DNA of 32,991 nt, from NCBI GenBank assembly GCA_964564695.1, contig CAZMCC010000043.1, positions 1 to 32,991 of the forward strand, read 5' to 3'. Position 1 is the stretch's first letter, and each line of letters begins with the position of its first letter. The stretch comes from CAZMCC01 sp964564695 (GTDB lineage Bacteria > Planctomycetota > Phycisphaerae > Phycisphaerales > UBA1924). Positions 14,211-21,781 of the stretch are shown one piece after another. A program made the translations under genes and the position numbers. Under the pieces are notes generated by a model. It saw only the letters and a list, made by a program, of their open reading frames with translations, was not told where the DNA came from and ran no database searches.

Positions 14211-15521
14211 ATGGCGACCGGCCCGACCGACCAACGGCCCGCGGGGACGCAGCCCCCCCCAACGCGCGACCTGGCGAAGCTCCACCTGTGGGAGATCCAG
14301 CCGCTGCGCGACGCCTTGTTCCTCGCGTCGCTCTTCGGCATTGTCTATCTCGGCTATGTCCTGCGGACGGTGACCGTGCCGCTGCTGCTGGCGATGCTGC
14401 TGGCGTACCTGTTCGAGCCGCTCGTGAAGAAGCTGACCCGCTCGAAGCGGTTCAGCCGGCCGGGTGCGGCCGTGGGCATCATTCTCGCGGGGGTCGTGCT
14501 CGTGGTGGCGCCGGTGACGATTGGCGCCGGGTTTGCGCTCGTGCAGGGGGCGTCGTACGTCGCGACCATTGCGGGGAACGTGTCGGCGGTGCGGCACAGC
14601 CTGGCAGAGCCCGGCGATATCGAGGCGAAACAGAAGCTGCCGCCGCGGTGGCTGGAGATCCGCAACCGGATCGAGCGCGTGCAACTCGCGCGTCACGGTG
14701 AGCAGGGTACTCGGTCGGGCTTTGAGGCCCAGGCGGCGGAGTTGATTGACATGAGCGTCGCGTGGGTGGACGCGAACGCGGCGGGGCTGGCGAAGGCCGT
14801 GGGGCGCGAGGCGATCGGCACGGGGGCGGCGGCGGCGGGCGTGGCGATCGCGGCGGTGGTGGGGGTGGGAAGCGTCCTGATGACGGGGGTGCTGACGGCG
14901 TTTTTCTTCTTCTTCCTCAGCACGGGGTGGGGCCGGGTGCTGCGATTCTGGGAGAGCCTGATCCCCGAGCGCCGCAAGGGCTCGATGTTCGCGATCGTGG
15001 TGAAGATGGACCGCGTGATCGCGGGGTTCATCCGCGGGCGACTCACGATCGCGGCGATCATGGCGCTGTACATGACGCTGGCGTACTGGCTCATCGGCGT
15101 GCCGGCGCCGCTCGTTCTGGGGCCGATCATCGGGTTGCTGATGCTCGCCCCGTTCGTGCACATCATCGGCGTGCCGATCGCGATGCTGCTCATGTGGCTG
15201 CAGCCCTCGACGCCGCTGGGGGACTGGCAGATGGCGTGGTGGTGGGTGGTGTTCGCGCCGATCGGCGTGTACGTGGGGGCACAGATCCTCGACGACTGGG
15301 TGCTCACGCCCATGATCCAGGGCAAGAACGTCGACATGGACGCCCCGACCATCCTGTTCGCGTCGCTCGCCGGGGGCATCCTCGCGGGGCTCTACGGCGT
15401 GCTCATCGCGATACCCGTGGCGGCGTGCATCAAGATCCTCATCAACGACGTGGTGTGGCCGCGGGTTGGAGCATGGGCGCGGGGGGAGAGTCCCGATCCG
15501 CTGCCGTGGGGAAGGCGGTAA
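14211..15521 (+). CDS. AI-2E family transporter (PerM/YdiK-like)
   Basis: An integral membrane protein of 436 residues. The family layout is clear: paired N-terminal helices (ALFLASLFGIVYLGYVL, VTVPLLLAMLLAYLFEPLVKKL), a third helix, a long soluble middle (about 120-200), and a C-terminal bundle with GVLTAFFFFFLS, VIAGFIRGRLTIAAIMALYMTLAYWLIGVPAPLVLGPIIGLLMLAPF and the DDWVLTPMIQGKNVDMDAPTILFASLAGGILAGLYGVLIAIPVAA end. Members have been linked to export of autoinducer-2 or to sodium-proton exchange; the substrate here cannot be read. The start is fixed by a preceding terminator and a leaderless-type TAATCT box. A serine hydrolase gene follows 71 bases later with its own Shine-Dalgarno. Confidence 0.9.
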   Translation: MATGPTDQRPAGTQPPPTRDLAKLHLWEIQPLRDALFLASLFGIVYLGYVLRTVTVPLLLAMLLAYLFEPLVKKLTRSKRFSRPGAAVGIILAGVVLVVAPVTIGAGFALVQGASYVATIAGNVSAVRHSLAEPGDIEAKQKLPPRWLEIRNRIERVQLARHGEQGTRSGFEAQAAELIDMSVAWVDANAAGLAKAVGREAIGTGAAAAGVAIAAVVGVGSVLMTGVLTAFFFFFLSTGWGRVLRFWESLIPERRKGSMFAIVVKMDRVIAGFIRGRLTIAAIMALYMTLAYWLIGVPAPLVLGPIIGLLMLAPFVHIIGVPIAMLLMWLQPSTPLGDWQMAWWWVVFAPIGVYVGAQILDDWVLTPMIQGKNVDMDAPTILFASLAGGILAGLYGVLIAIPVAACIKILINDVVWPRVGAWARGESPDPLPWGRR

Positions 15522-15592
15522 CGAACCGCGACACGCAACGCCCGTGGCTCCCGCTCCGTATCACTGTCGGGGAGAGGACACGGAGTTCACCG

Positions 15593-17188
15593 ATGCGGCG
15601 AAGCAAATGGCGGGTGCTCGCGGCGCTGAGCGCCGCGCCGGGTGTGCTGCTGTCAACGGCGGCGCCGGCGCAGGACGGGCCCGTGGCGGGTGTGCACGAA
15701 CGCTACGACAAGCTCACGCGCACGCCTTCGCTCGGCCAGTTCTGGGGCGCCGTGCTCGTCGCCAGGGGCGACGAGGTCTTCGCGCGGGGGTACGGGCTTG
15801 CCGACGAGCGAGGCGGCGAGATCGACCGCACCACGCTCTTCGACATCGGCAGCGTGACGAAGCAGTTCACCGCCGCGGCCGCTCTCAAGCTTCAGTCGCA
15901 GGGCAAGCTCGAGCTCGACGAGCCGGTGGCGACATACCTGCCGGACCTCGAGGGCAAGGCGAGGGAGCGGGCGAAGCTGGTGACGCTGCGCCACCTCCTC
16001 GGGCACACCTCGGGCATGGGGGACCGCGAGGCGATCCAGTCGATCAACTTCCCCGACCGCGATAAGGCCGTGGCGATCGCGCTGGCGTCGAAGCCGGCCG
16101 GCGAGCCCGGGGTGAAGTTCGACTACTGCAACGCGGGATACATCGTCGTGGCGGCGGTGATCGAACGGGTGAGCGGCGTCAAGTACGAGCAGTACGTCGT
16201 CGACGAGATCATGCGCCCGTCAGGGATGGCGACGAGCGGGTTCATCAACGGCGTGGGGATCGACCCGAAGGTGAAGACCGCCGCCCGCGTCGTCGAGCAG
16301 CAGGGGCGCGGCTACACCGGCAAGCTGGTGAGCGACGGGCGCGAGGTGCTCGGCTGGGGCCTCAAGGGCGCCGGCGGGATCGCCGCTTCGCTCGATGACA
16401 TGCGGGCGTGGGCCGTGGCGCTCACAGACGCCAAGGTCCTCGACCCCGCGGCGACGGCGGAGATGTTCACGCCGGGGCTCGACAACTACGCCCTGGGCTG
16501 GTACGTGACGATGAGCCCCGCGGGGACCGAGAAGTGGGCCCACAGCGGCGGGACGCGCGGGTTTGTCGCCCAGTTCTTTGTGTACCCGAAGGAGCACGCC
16601 GCGATCGGCGTGCTGACGAACGCGCGGAACAACCCCGATCAGATCGCCAAGGCCCTCGAGGCCGAGCTCTTCGGCATGGGGTCGCCGGGACCGATCGAAG
16701 CGACCGTCATGTACGGGGCGCTCACGCTCGACCAGTACTTCGGCGAGAGATGGGAGGGCGGCACCGACGTGCGTATCACCCGCGCCGGCGGGGGCGACGC
16801 CCAGCGGTTCACGCTCGAACTCGTGCGCGCCGGTGAGCGCTTTGCCGCCCGCGTGGGCATGGACGGCGCGTCGGCCCGAGCCCTGGCGGGGCAGATCCGC
16901 GCCGTGTGCCCCGCGAGGGATACCGAGCCCGATCGCCCCGGTGTGTATTGGATCGGCGGCTACACGTACCGTGACCAGTGGCCCGGGGGCAAGCCGCCGG
17001 CCGAGTTCGCGCTGGCCGACGTGAAGTGGCAGGTCATGCCCTCGTACCGCGGCGAGAAGACCGTCGACGCGCGCCCGACCATCGTGCTCATCGACGAGCA
17101 GCACAGCTTCTGGCCGTTGATCATCACGATCAACCCCGCGGAAGCGCGGACCATCGCCGACGAGCTGAGCGGGAAGCAGCCGGAGTAG
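15593..17188 (+). CDS. Secreted serine hydrolase, class C beta-lactamase/DD-peptidase-like
   Basis: A penicillin-binding-protein-like hydrolase exported by Sec. The three active-site motifs are in order: S-V-T-K near residue 87 (FDIGSVTKQFTAAAAL), Y-C-N near 178 (KFDYCNAGYIVVAAVIERVSG) and H-S-G-G near 317 (KWAHSGGTRGFVAQF). LLGHTSGMGD between the first two is also typical. The signal peptide is RRSKWRVLAALSAAPGVLLSTAAPAQ. ATG 15593 has GGAG 7 bases upstream. About 170 residues follow the catalytic domain and look like a separate C-terminal beta domain. Family members include DD-carboxypeptidases, esterases and peptidases; the HSGG motif in place of K-T-G argues against a classical beta-lactamase. 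The gene converges with the acetyltransferase gene, only 22 bases away. Confidence 0.88.
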   Translation: MRRSKWRVLAALSAAPGVLLSTAAPAQDGPVAGVHERYDKLTRTPSLGQFWGAVLVARGDEVFARGYGLADERGGEIDRTTLFDIGSVTKQFTAAAALKLQSQGKLELDEPVATYLPDLEGKARERAKLVTLRHLLGHTSGMGDREAIQSINFPDRDKAVAIALASKPAGEPGVKFDYCNAGYIVVAAVIERVSGVKYEQYVVDEIMRPSGMATSGFINGVGIDPKVKTAARVVEQQGRGYTGKLVSDGREVLGWGLKGAGGIAASLDDMRAWAVALTDAKVLDPAATAEMFTPGLDNYALGWYVTMSPAGTEKWAHSGGTRGFVAQFFVYPKEHAAIGVLTNARNNPDQIAKALEAELFGMGSPGPIEATVMYGALTLDQYFGERWEGGTDVRITRAGGGDAQRFTLELVRAGERFAARVGMDGASARALAGQIRAVCPARDTEPDRPGVYWIGGYTYRDQWPGGKPPAEFALADVKWQVMPSYRGEKTVDARPTIVLIDEQHSFWPLIITINPAEARTIADELSGKQPE

Positions 17189-17210
17189 GCGAACTTCTCG
17201 GGTGCAGTGC

Positions 17211-18440
17211 TCAGAAGAAGTCGCTCGTCCAAGGGGACCCCGCGCGGAAGATCGCGCCCAATGCGTCGATCGCCCGGTCGCTGCCGGTGACCAACCCCGC
17301 GAACCGAGCCTGCGCGGGCGACATGAGCCCGGTGTACATGGGCACGACGCCCCGGATGTCGGCGCTGACGGCGTCCGCCGTGGCCGCACCCGGGTCGGCG
17401 TTGACGCGCTTCACCCGTCCCGTGCCGTCGGCGATGCTGATCTCCCACATGCCGTTGTTGCGTTCGACGAGGTCGTCGCGCACGGCGAGCGTGGCGGTGG
17501 CGGCCGTTGCGCGCGGGTACCCGCGCATCTCGATCGCCCGCTTGAGGTCGCAGATGCGGACCATCCACACTTCTTTCGCGGCGGCCGTGTACAGCTGCAT
17601 CGGCATGAAGGCCAGCAGCGGGTGGTGGGCCGGGCCGTTGAAGGTCACGCAGTCGGCCACCATCGCGAAGTCCGCGAGGAAGCCGAGGATCCGGCGTCCC
17701 GCGGCGGGCGTGGCGAACGCGACGTCGGAGACGTAGATGTCGTGCTTGCTGAAGGCGATGGCGGGCTTGCGGCGCTGGTTGATGTAGACGTACCCGTCGA
17801 GCGCCGCGTTGGGGTCGGCCGGGTTCGCGCCCGGCGCCAGCACACCGAACCCCTCGTAGGCCTCCCCGTGGTACGTCTCGACGCGCCCCCAGACATACGT
17901 CCCGCGGTCGAGCGAGCCGTCGAACGCCTGGGCGTAGCGCGCATAGCACGCTTTGACCGCCGGCCTGCGATCGGGCGTGAGCTCGACGAGTTGGCCCGAG
18001 CGCTCACGCACGCTGATGGTCGCGAGCGGGATCGTCGTCTGCACGCGGTGCCCGCCCTGCTCGAACCCGGCCTGGCGATAGAGGGCCTGCGTGGACGCGT
18101 ACAGGGCGCTCAGCGGCGCCTCGTCGGCGATCGCGCGGATCGCGGCCCGCATCATCCCCAGCGCAAGCCCGCCGCCCCGGGCCTCGGGCGACACCGCCAC
18201 GCCCGCGATCCCGACCATCGGCACGCTCCGCCCCCCGAAGTGCTGGCCCATGGGAATCCGCATGAGCGTCGCGTGCGGCGGCGCGCCGGCCGAAGGACGC
18301 ACCACCCGGATGTGCTCGACGCCCGCTCCGCGGAGCCAGGTCGCCGCCCCTTCGACCGGCGACGCGAAGGCGAAGTGGATCAGTCGCGCGAGGGCGGGGA
18401 TGTCGGCGTCGGTGGCGACGTGCAGCACAGGGTCGGGCAT
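17211..18440 (-). CDS. GNAT N-acetyltransferase, Eis-like
   Basis: A 409-residue acetyl-CoA-dependent acetyltransferase. The acetyl-CoA-binding motif is GIAGVAVSPEARGGGLALGMMRAAI (about residues 77-101), with R-G-G-G in place of the usual R/Q-x-x-G-x-G/A. It is followed by LSALYASTQALYRQAGFE. The length and layout (a GNAT domain, a second GNAT-like half and a C-terminal SCP2-like domain) fit the Eis family. Known Eis proteins acetylate lysines or aminoglycosides; the substrate here is unknown. The protein ends in SDFF, so the free C-terminal carboxylate could sit in the active site as in Eis. On the minus strand TACCCT lies 6 bases before the ATG, a leaderless-type promoter. Confidence 0.85.
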   Translation of the reverse strand: MPDPVLHVATDADIPALARLIHFAFASPVEGAATWLRGAGVEHIRVVRPSAGAPPHATLMRIPMGQHFGGRSVPMVGIAGVAVSPEARGGGLALGMMRAAIRAIADEAPLSALYASTQALYRQAGFEQGGHRVQTTIPLATISVRERSGQLVELTPDRRPAVKACYARYAQAFDGSLDRGTYVWGRVETYHGEAYEGFGVLAPGANPADPNAALDGYVYINQRRKPAIAFSKHDIYVSDVAFATPAAGRRILGFLADFAMVADCVTFNGPAHHPLLAFMPMQLYTAAAKEVWMVRICDLKRAIEMRGYPRATAATATLAVRDDLVERNNGMWEISIADGTGRVKRVNADPGAATADAVSADIRGVVPMYTGLMSPAQARFAGLVTGSDRAIDALGAIFRAGSPWTSDFF

Positions 18441-18446
18441 GGCCGG

Positions 18447-18452
18447 AGGGTA
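18447..18452 (-). promoter_or_regulatory. -10-like box, possible leaderless start of Eis-like gene
   Basis: Read on the minus strand, TACCCT is followed after 6 bases by ATG at 18440. There is no Shine-Dalgarno in the six-base gap. The upstream membrane-protein gene ends at 18472, so read-through from it is also possible. Confidence 0.35.
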
Positions 18453-18471
18453 TGGATGCGCGGCCGATTCG

Positions 18472-18873
18472 TCAGGAGCCCGGCTCCTTCCTTCGCCCCG
18501 GGAACTGCAGCGCCATCGCCCCCAACGCCACGACCGAAGCGCCCAGCATCGGCCACTCGGCGACCAGCGCCAGCATGGCCATCCCGACCATCCCGACCGC
18601 CCACGCGCACGCGGCCCGAACCCCCCGGGTCAGATTCGCCGCGTCGCCCGGGTCCGGGACGCGCCGCTCCGCGATCGCGTCCGCAGGGATGCCCAGGGCC
18701 AGCGCCCCCGCACCCGTTATCCCCAGAATTGAGTACGCGATGCCGGCAAACGCGGGCCCCGCGCCCCCGAGCAACGGCCCGTGAAGAAACGCCAGCACCG
18801 ACGCGAAGAAGCTCACCAGCGTCAGCACGAACAGGCCGACAACGAGGGCCGCGATGAGCGTGGAGGCTTTCAC
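18472..18873 (-). CDS. Small four-helix membrane protein, function unknown
   Basis: I do not recognise the family. The 133-residue product is mostly hydrophobic with about four membrane helices: residues 5-30 (LIAALVVGLFVLTLVSFFASVLAFL), 35-60, 86-105 and 107-124. A short polar loop (about 62-82) and a basic end (GRRKEPGS) are the only hydrophilic parts. The start is a GTG at 18873 (reads MKASTLIAAL); no clear Shine-Dalgarno is seen. Codon use is like that of its neighbours. It lies between tRNA-Arg and the Eis-like gene on the same strand and may be transcribed with either. Confidence 0.65.
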   Translation of the reverse strand: MKASTLIAALVVGLFVLTLVSFFASVLAFLHGPLLGGAGPAFAGIAYSILGITGAGALALGIPADAIAERRVPDPGDAANLTRGVRAACAWAVGMVGMAMLALVAEWPMLGASVVALGAMALQFPGRRKEPGS

Positions 18874-18904
18874 CAGAAGGTTGCGGGCTCACGATCGCCC
18901 CAAA

Positions 18905-18978
18905 CACCCGAGGGCGGATTCGAACCGCCGACCTGCCGTTTAGGAAACGGCTGCTCTATCCTACTGAGCTACCCGGGC
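18905..18978 (-). tRNA. tRNA-Arg (anticodon CCT)
   Basis: On the minus strand a full cloverleaf forms. The acceptor is GCCCGGG with CTCGGGT (first pair G-U), with a D arm GCTC-GAGC. The anticodon stem is GCCGT with ACGGC around TTCCTAA, giving anticodon CCT for codon AGG. The T arm is GGCGG-TTCGAAT-CCGCC. The discriminator base is G and CCA is not encoded. The gene is isolated, with the DUF721 gene starting divergently 33 bases away. Confidence 0.95.
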
Positions 18979-19011
18979 ACGCCCGGACTTTACGCGTCGC
19001 AAAGAGCACCC

Positions 19012-19392
19012 GTGCCACAGGAGCACCCACACCAACCCGACGGGCTTTCCGCCCCCGAGGCGCCCAGCGCCGGGCTCGCCCGCGTCGTCGCGTCCCGCGG
19101 GGCGTCGCGCCCCCGCGACCTGTCGATTGTTCAGCAGATCCAGGGCTTGGCCAGTTCGATCCGCGGCGCCGACGCCGGCCTCGCCGCGGCCGCACGCGCA
19201 TGGCAGGAAGTCGTCCCGGGCGAACTCGCGAGGGGCTGCACCATCGAGGCGCTCTCCCGCGGCGTGCTGCGCGTGCGCGTGCCCGACGCCGGTGTCCGCT
19301 TTGAGCTCGACCGCTTCCTCCGCGCCGGCGGCGAATCGAAGGTGATCGGCGCTTCGAGCGTCGCGATCCGATCGGTGCGATTGCAGTCTTAA
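19012..19392 (+). CDS. DciA-like DUF721 protein
   Basis: DUF721/DciA proteins recruit or load the replicative DnaB helicase in bacteria that lack DnaC or DnaI. The 126-residue product has the family core: a conserved W in ARAWQEVVPGELARGCTIEAL, then VLRVRVPDAGVRFELDRFLRAGG (the strand-helix pattern that follows the W-x-x-x-V-G/P segment), and a basic C-terminal strand. The N-terminal 30 residues are Pro/Gln-rich and probably disordered. GTG 19012 is chosen because an earlier start would run through the tRNA-Arg gene; no good Shine-Dalgarno is present. dnaA or gyrB, frequent neighbours, are not in the window. Confidence 0.72.
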   Translation: MPQEHPHQPDGLSAPEAPSAGLARVVASRGASRPRDLSIVQQIQGLASSIRGADAGLAAAARAWQEVVPGELARGCTIEALSRGVLRVRVPDAGVRFELDRFLRAGGESKVIGASSVAIRSVRLQS

Positions 19393-19619
19393 CGGTCGAT
19401 TTGCGCGGCTGCGCAATCACGCCACACGAGATCTTGGCGCAACGTTCGCGCTTCACGCCTTCAAGTTGAAGGTGCCCGCGATTAGTCTCCTCACGCCTGC
19501 GTTTCGAAGCCACGGGTCCGGTTGTCTCTCGCCTGCGCTCTCGCGCGACCACGTATGGGGGGCGGGGGAAGCTCGGAACTTCTCGAATGGACTTCGTTCC
19601 ACGCTCCAAGGAGGATGCC

Positions 19620-21749
19620 ATGAGGACGTCACTGATTTCTGTTGTCGCGCTGCTGGCTCTCGCCGGCGCTGCCCATGCCCAGTACAAGGGGTCGAGCAGC
19701 TCCGCCACGCCCTACGTGCTGGGAGTTCGCCCCGGCGTCACCACCGTGTCGATCCTCACCGTCGGCGACACGGTGCAGCGCCCCGGCGGCGGGGCATACC
19801 GCCTCGTCGGCATCCCCGACGGCAGCGGCGCCTTCGACAACGGCGACGGTACGCTTACGTGGGTCGTCAACCACGAACTGGGCGCGACCTCCGGCGCCCC
19901 CCGCTCCCACGGCCAGACCGGCGCGTTCGTCTCGCGCTGGACGATCAACACCTCTGACTTCTCCGTCGTCAACGGGCGCGACCTGAACACCGCCCCGTCC
20001 GACGCATGGGAGTACGTCGGCGCCGGCACTTGGAGCAACGCCCCAAGCCCGCTCCAGCGGTGGGGTCGGTACTGCTCGGGCGACACGGCGGCGCCCGGCG
20101 CCTACCTCTGGGTCGACGCCAAGGGCGGCGTGTACGGCACCGACGCTCGCATCATGCTGAACGGCGAGGAGATCGGCAACGAAGGGCGGGGTTACGCTCA
20201 CATCGTCACCGGCCCCCAAGCGAACCAGACGTGGCAGCTCCCGCACTTGGGCAAGTTCTCGTGGGAGAACTCACTCGCCCACCCGTTCTCGCAGCGCAAG
20301 ACGGTTGTCATCGGCACCGACGACACGACCCCCGGCCAGTTGTACGTGTACATCGGCGAGAAGCAGAGCAGCGGCAACACGATCGAGCGCGCCGGTCTCG
20401 TCGGCGGCAGCCTCTACGGCATCAAGGTCATCGGCCTCCCCCTTGAGCAGCGCGGCGCCCCGGCGGCGGGCCGTTTCGTGCTCTTCGGCCACGGCAACGT
20501 CGCCGAGCGCACCGGCCTGTCGCTCCAGACCGAGTCGGTTGCCAACGGCGTGACCGAATTCCTCCGTCCCGAGGACGGCGCGTGGGATCCCCGACCGGGC
20601 AAGGGGAACGACTTCTACTTCGTCACGACTGATCGATACGACCAGCCCGGGCAGCTCGGGCGCAGCCGCCTCTACCGCCTGCGGTTCGACGACATCACCG
20701 ATCCAACCCTGGGCGGCGCGATCACGATGCTGACGAGCACGCTCGACGGCCCGCAGATGATGGACAACATCTGCGTCGATCGCCTCGGGCGCATTGTGAT
20801 GCAGGAGGACATCGGCAACAATGCCGCCATCGGCAAGGTCTGGTTGTATGACACGAACTCCGATCAACTCGTGCAGATCGCTGAGTTTGATCCGGCCCGC
20901 TTTACCGTGGGCGCTCCGGCGTTCCTGACCCAGGACGAGGAGTCCAGCGGCGTCATCGACGCGGTTGACGTGCTGGGCGAGGGCTGGTACCTGATGGACG
21001 CCCAGGCGCACTTCGGCATTCCCGGTGAGCTCGTCGAAGGCGGCCAGTTGCTGGCGATGTACATCGACCCGAGCATCCCCGGCCCCACGGCCCTCGCCTA
21101 CAGCGAGGCCATCGGCGGCGACTTCTCCGATGACCACCTCAACCCCAGCGACCTGGTTCTCCGTGAGGGCACCAACGGCATCGGCGGCACCTTTGGCCAG
21201 GGCGCCACCCCCAAGGTTCCCGACCTCGACTACGTCACTCTCACCGTGCCCGCGGGTCTCTCGCTCGACCAGCTCATCCTCGTGGACGCCGACGTCGGCG
21301 GCGCGTTCTCCTTCATCGGTGTCGAGGAAGGCCAGCAGGTGACCGCTCCGCCGGAGGCGGGTGACCCGTCGCTGCTCCTCGGCTGGACCCACTTCGGCTC
21401 CGGCGACGAGGGCACGGACCTTCTGCCCGCGATGGCCGCCGGAGGTGGCGCCATCGGCTTCGATCCGCCGCTCACCGCCGGCTTCTACACCTTCTGGCTC
21501 CAGGAGCTCGACGTCTCCGCCCCCCGCGCGTACCAGTTCAACTTCGTCGTGGGCGAGGCGGCGTGCCGTGCCGACTTCACCGGCGACGGAACGGTCACCT
21601 CGACCGACGTCGGCGAGATCATCAACGCGTGGCTCGTTGACCAGCAGGAGGGCACCATGCTGTCGGACTTCAACGCCGACGGCATCGTGAACTCGACCGA
21701 TATCAGCGACTTCATCAACGCATACTTCGAGGAGCAAGGCGGCTGCTAA
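19620..21749 (+). CDS. Secreted PhoX-like (DUF839) protein with GC-type dockerin
   Basis: A 709-residue exported protein. AAGGAGG (19608-19614) sits 5 bases before ATG 19620, and a Sec signal peptide follows (RTSLISVVALLALAGAAHAQ). Residues about 30-520 resemble the PhoX/DUF839 fold: GDGTLTWVVNHELG, RYCSGDTAAPGAYLW, LNGEEIGNEGRGYAHIV, RPEDGAWDPRPGKGNDFYFVTTD and DRLGRIVMQEDIGNN. In PhoX such acidic motifs bind calcium and a Cys takes part in iron binding, so phosphatase activity is possible but not shown. PhoX is normally Tat-exported; here no twin Arg is seen, so cofactor loading may differ. The C-terminus is a dockerin-like module from CRADFTGDG, with two calcium-loop repeats and a last Cys (EEQGGC). 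A TIGR03118-type gene follows 32 bases later. Confidence 0.82.
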   Translation: MRTSLISVVALLALAGAAHAQYKGSSSSATPYVLGVRPGVTTVSILTVGDTVQRPGGGAYRLVGIPDGSGAFDNGDGTLTWVVNHELGATSGAPRSHGQTGAFVSRWTINTSDFSVVNGRDLNTAPSDAWEYVGAGTWSNAPSPLQRWGRYCSGDTAAPGAYLWVDAKGGVYGTDARIMLNGEEIGNEGRGYAHIVTGPQANQTWQLPHLGKFSWENSLAHPFSQRKTVVIGTDDTTPGQLYVYIGEKQSSGNTIERAGLVGGSLYGIKVIGLPLEQRGAPAAGRFVLFGHGNVAERTGLSLQTESVANGVTEFLRPEDGAWDPRPGKGNDFYFVTTDRYDQPGQLGRSRLYRLRFDDITDPTLGGAITMLTSTLDGPQMMDNICVDRLGRIVMQEDIGNNAAIGKVWLYDTNSDQLVQIAEFDPARFTVGAPAFLTQDEESSGVIDAVDVLGEGWYLMDAQAHFGIPGELVEGGQLLAMYIDPSIPGPTALAYSEAIGGDFSDDHLNPSDLVLREGTNGIGGTFGQGATPKVPDLDYVTLTVPAGLSLDQLILVDADVGGAFSFIGVEEGQQVTAPPEAGDPSLLLGWTHFGSGDEGTDLLPAMAAGGGAIGFDPPLTAGFYTFWLQELDVSAPRAYQFNFVVGEAACRADFTGDGTVTSTDVGEIINAWLVDQQEGTMLSDFNADGIVNSTDISDFINAYFEEQGGC

Positions 21750-21781
21750 GGCCGCGCTACTCGGGTTGCAAGGGACGAGAT

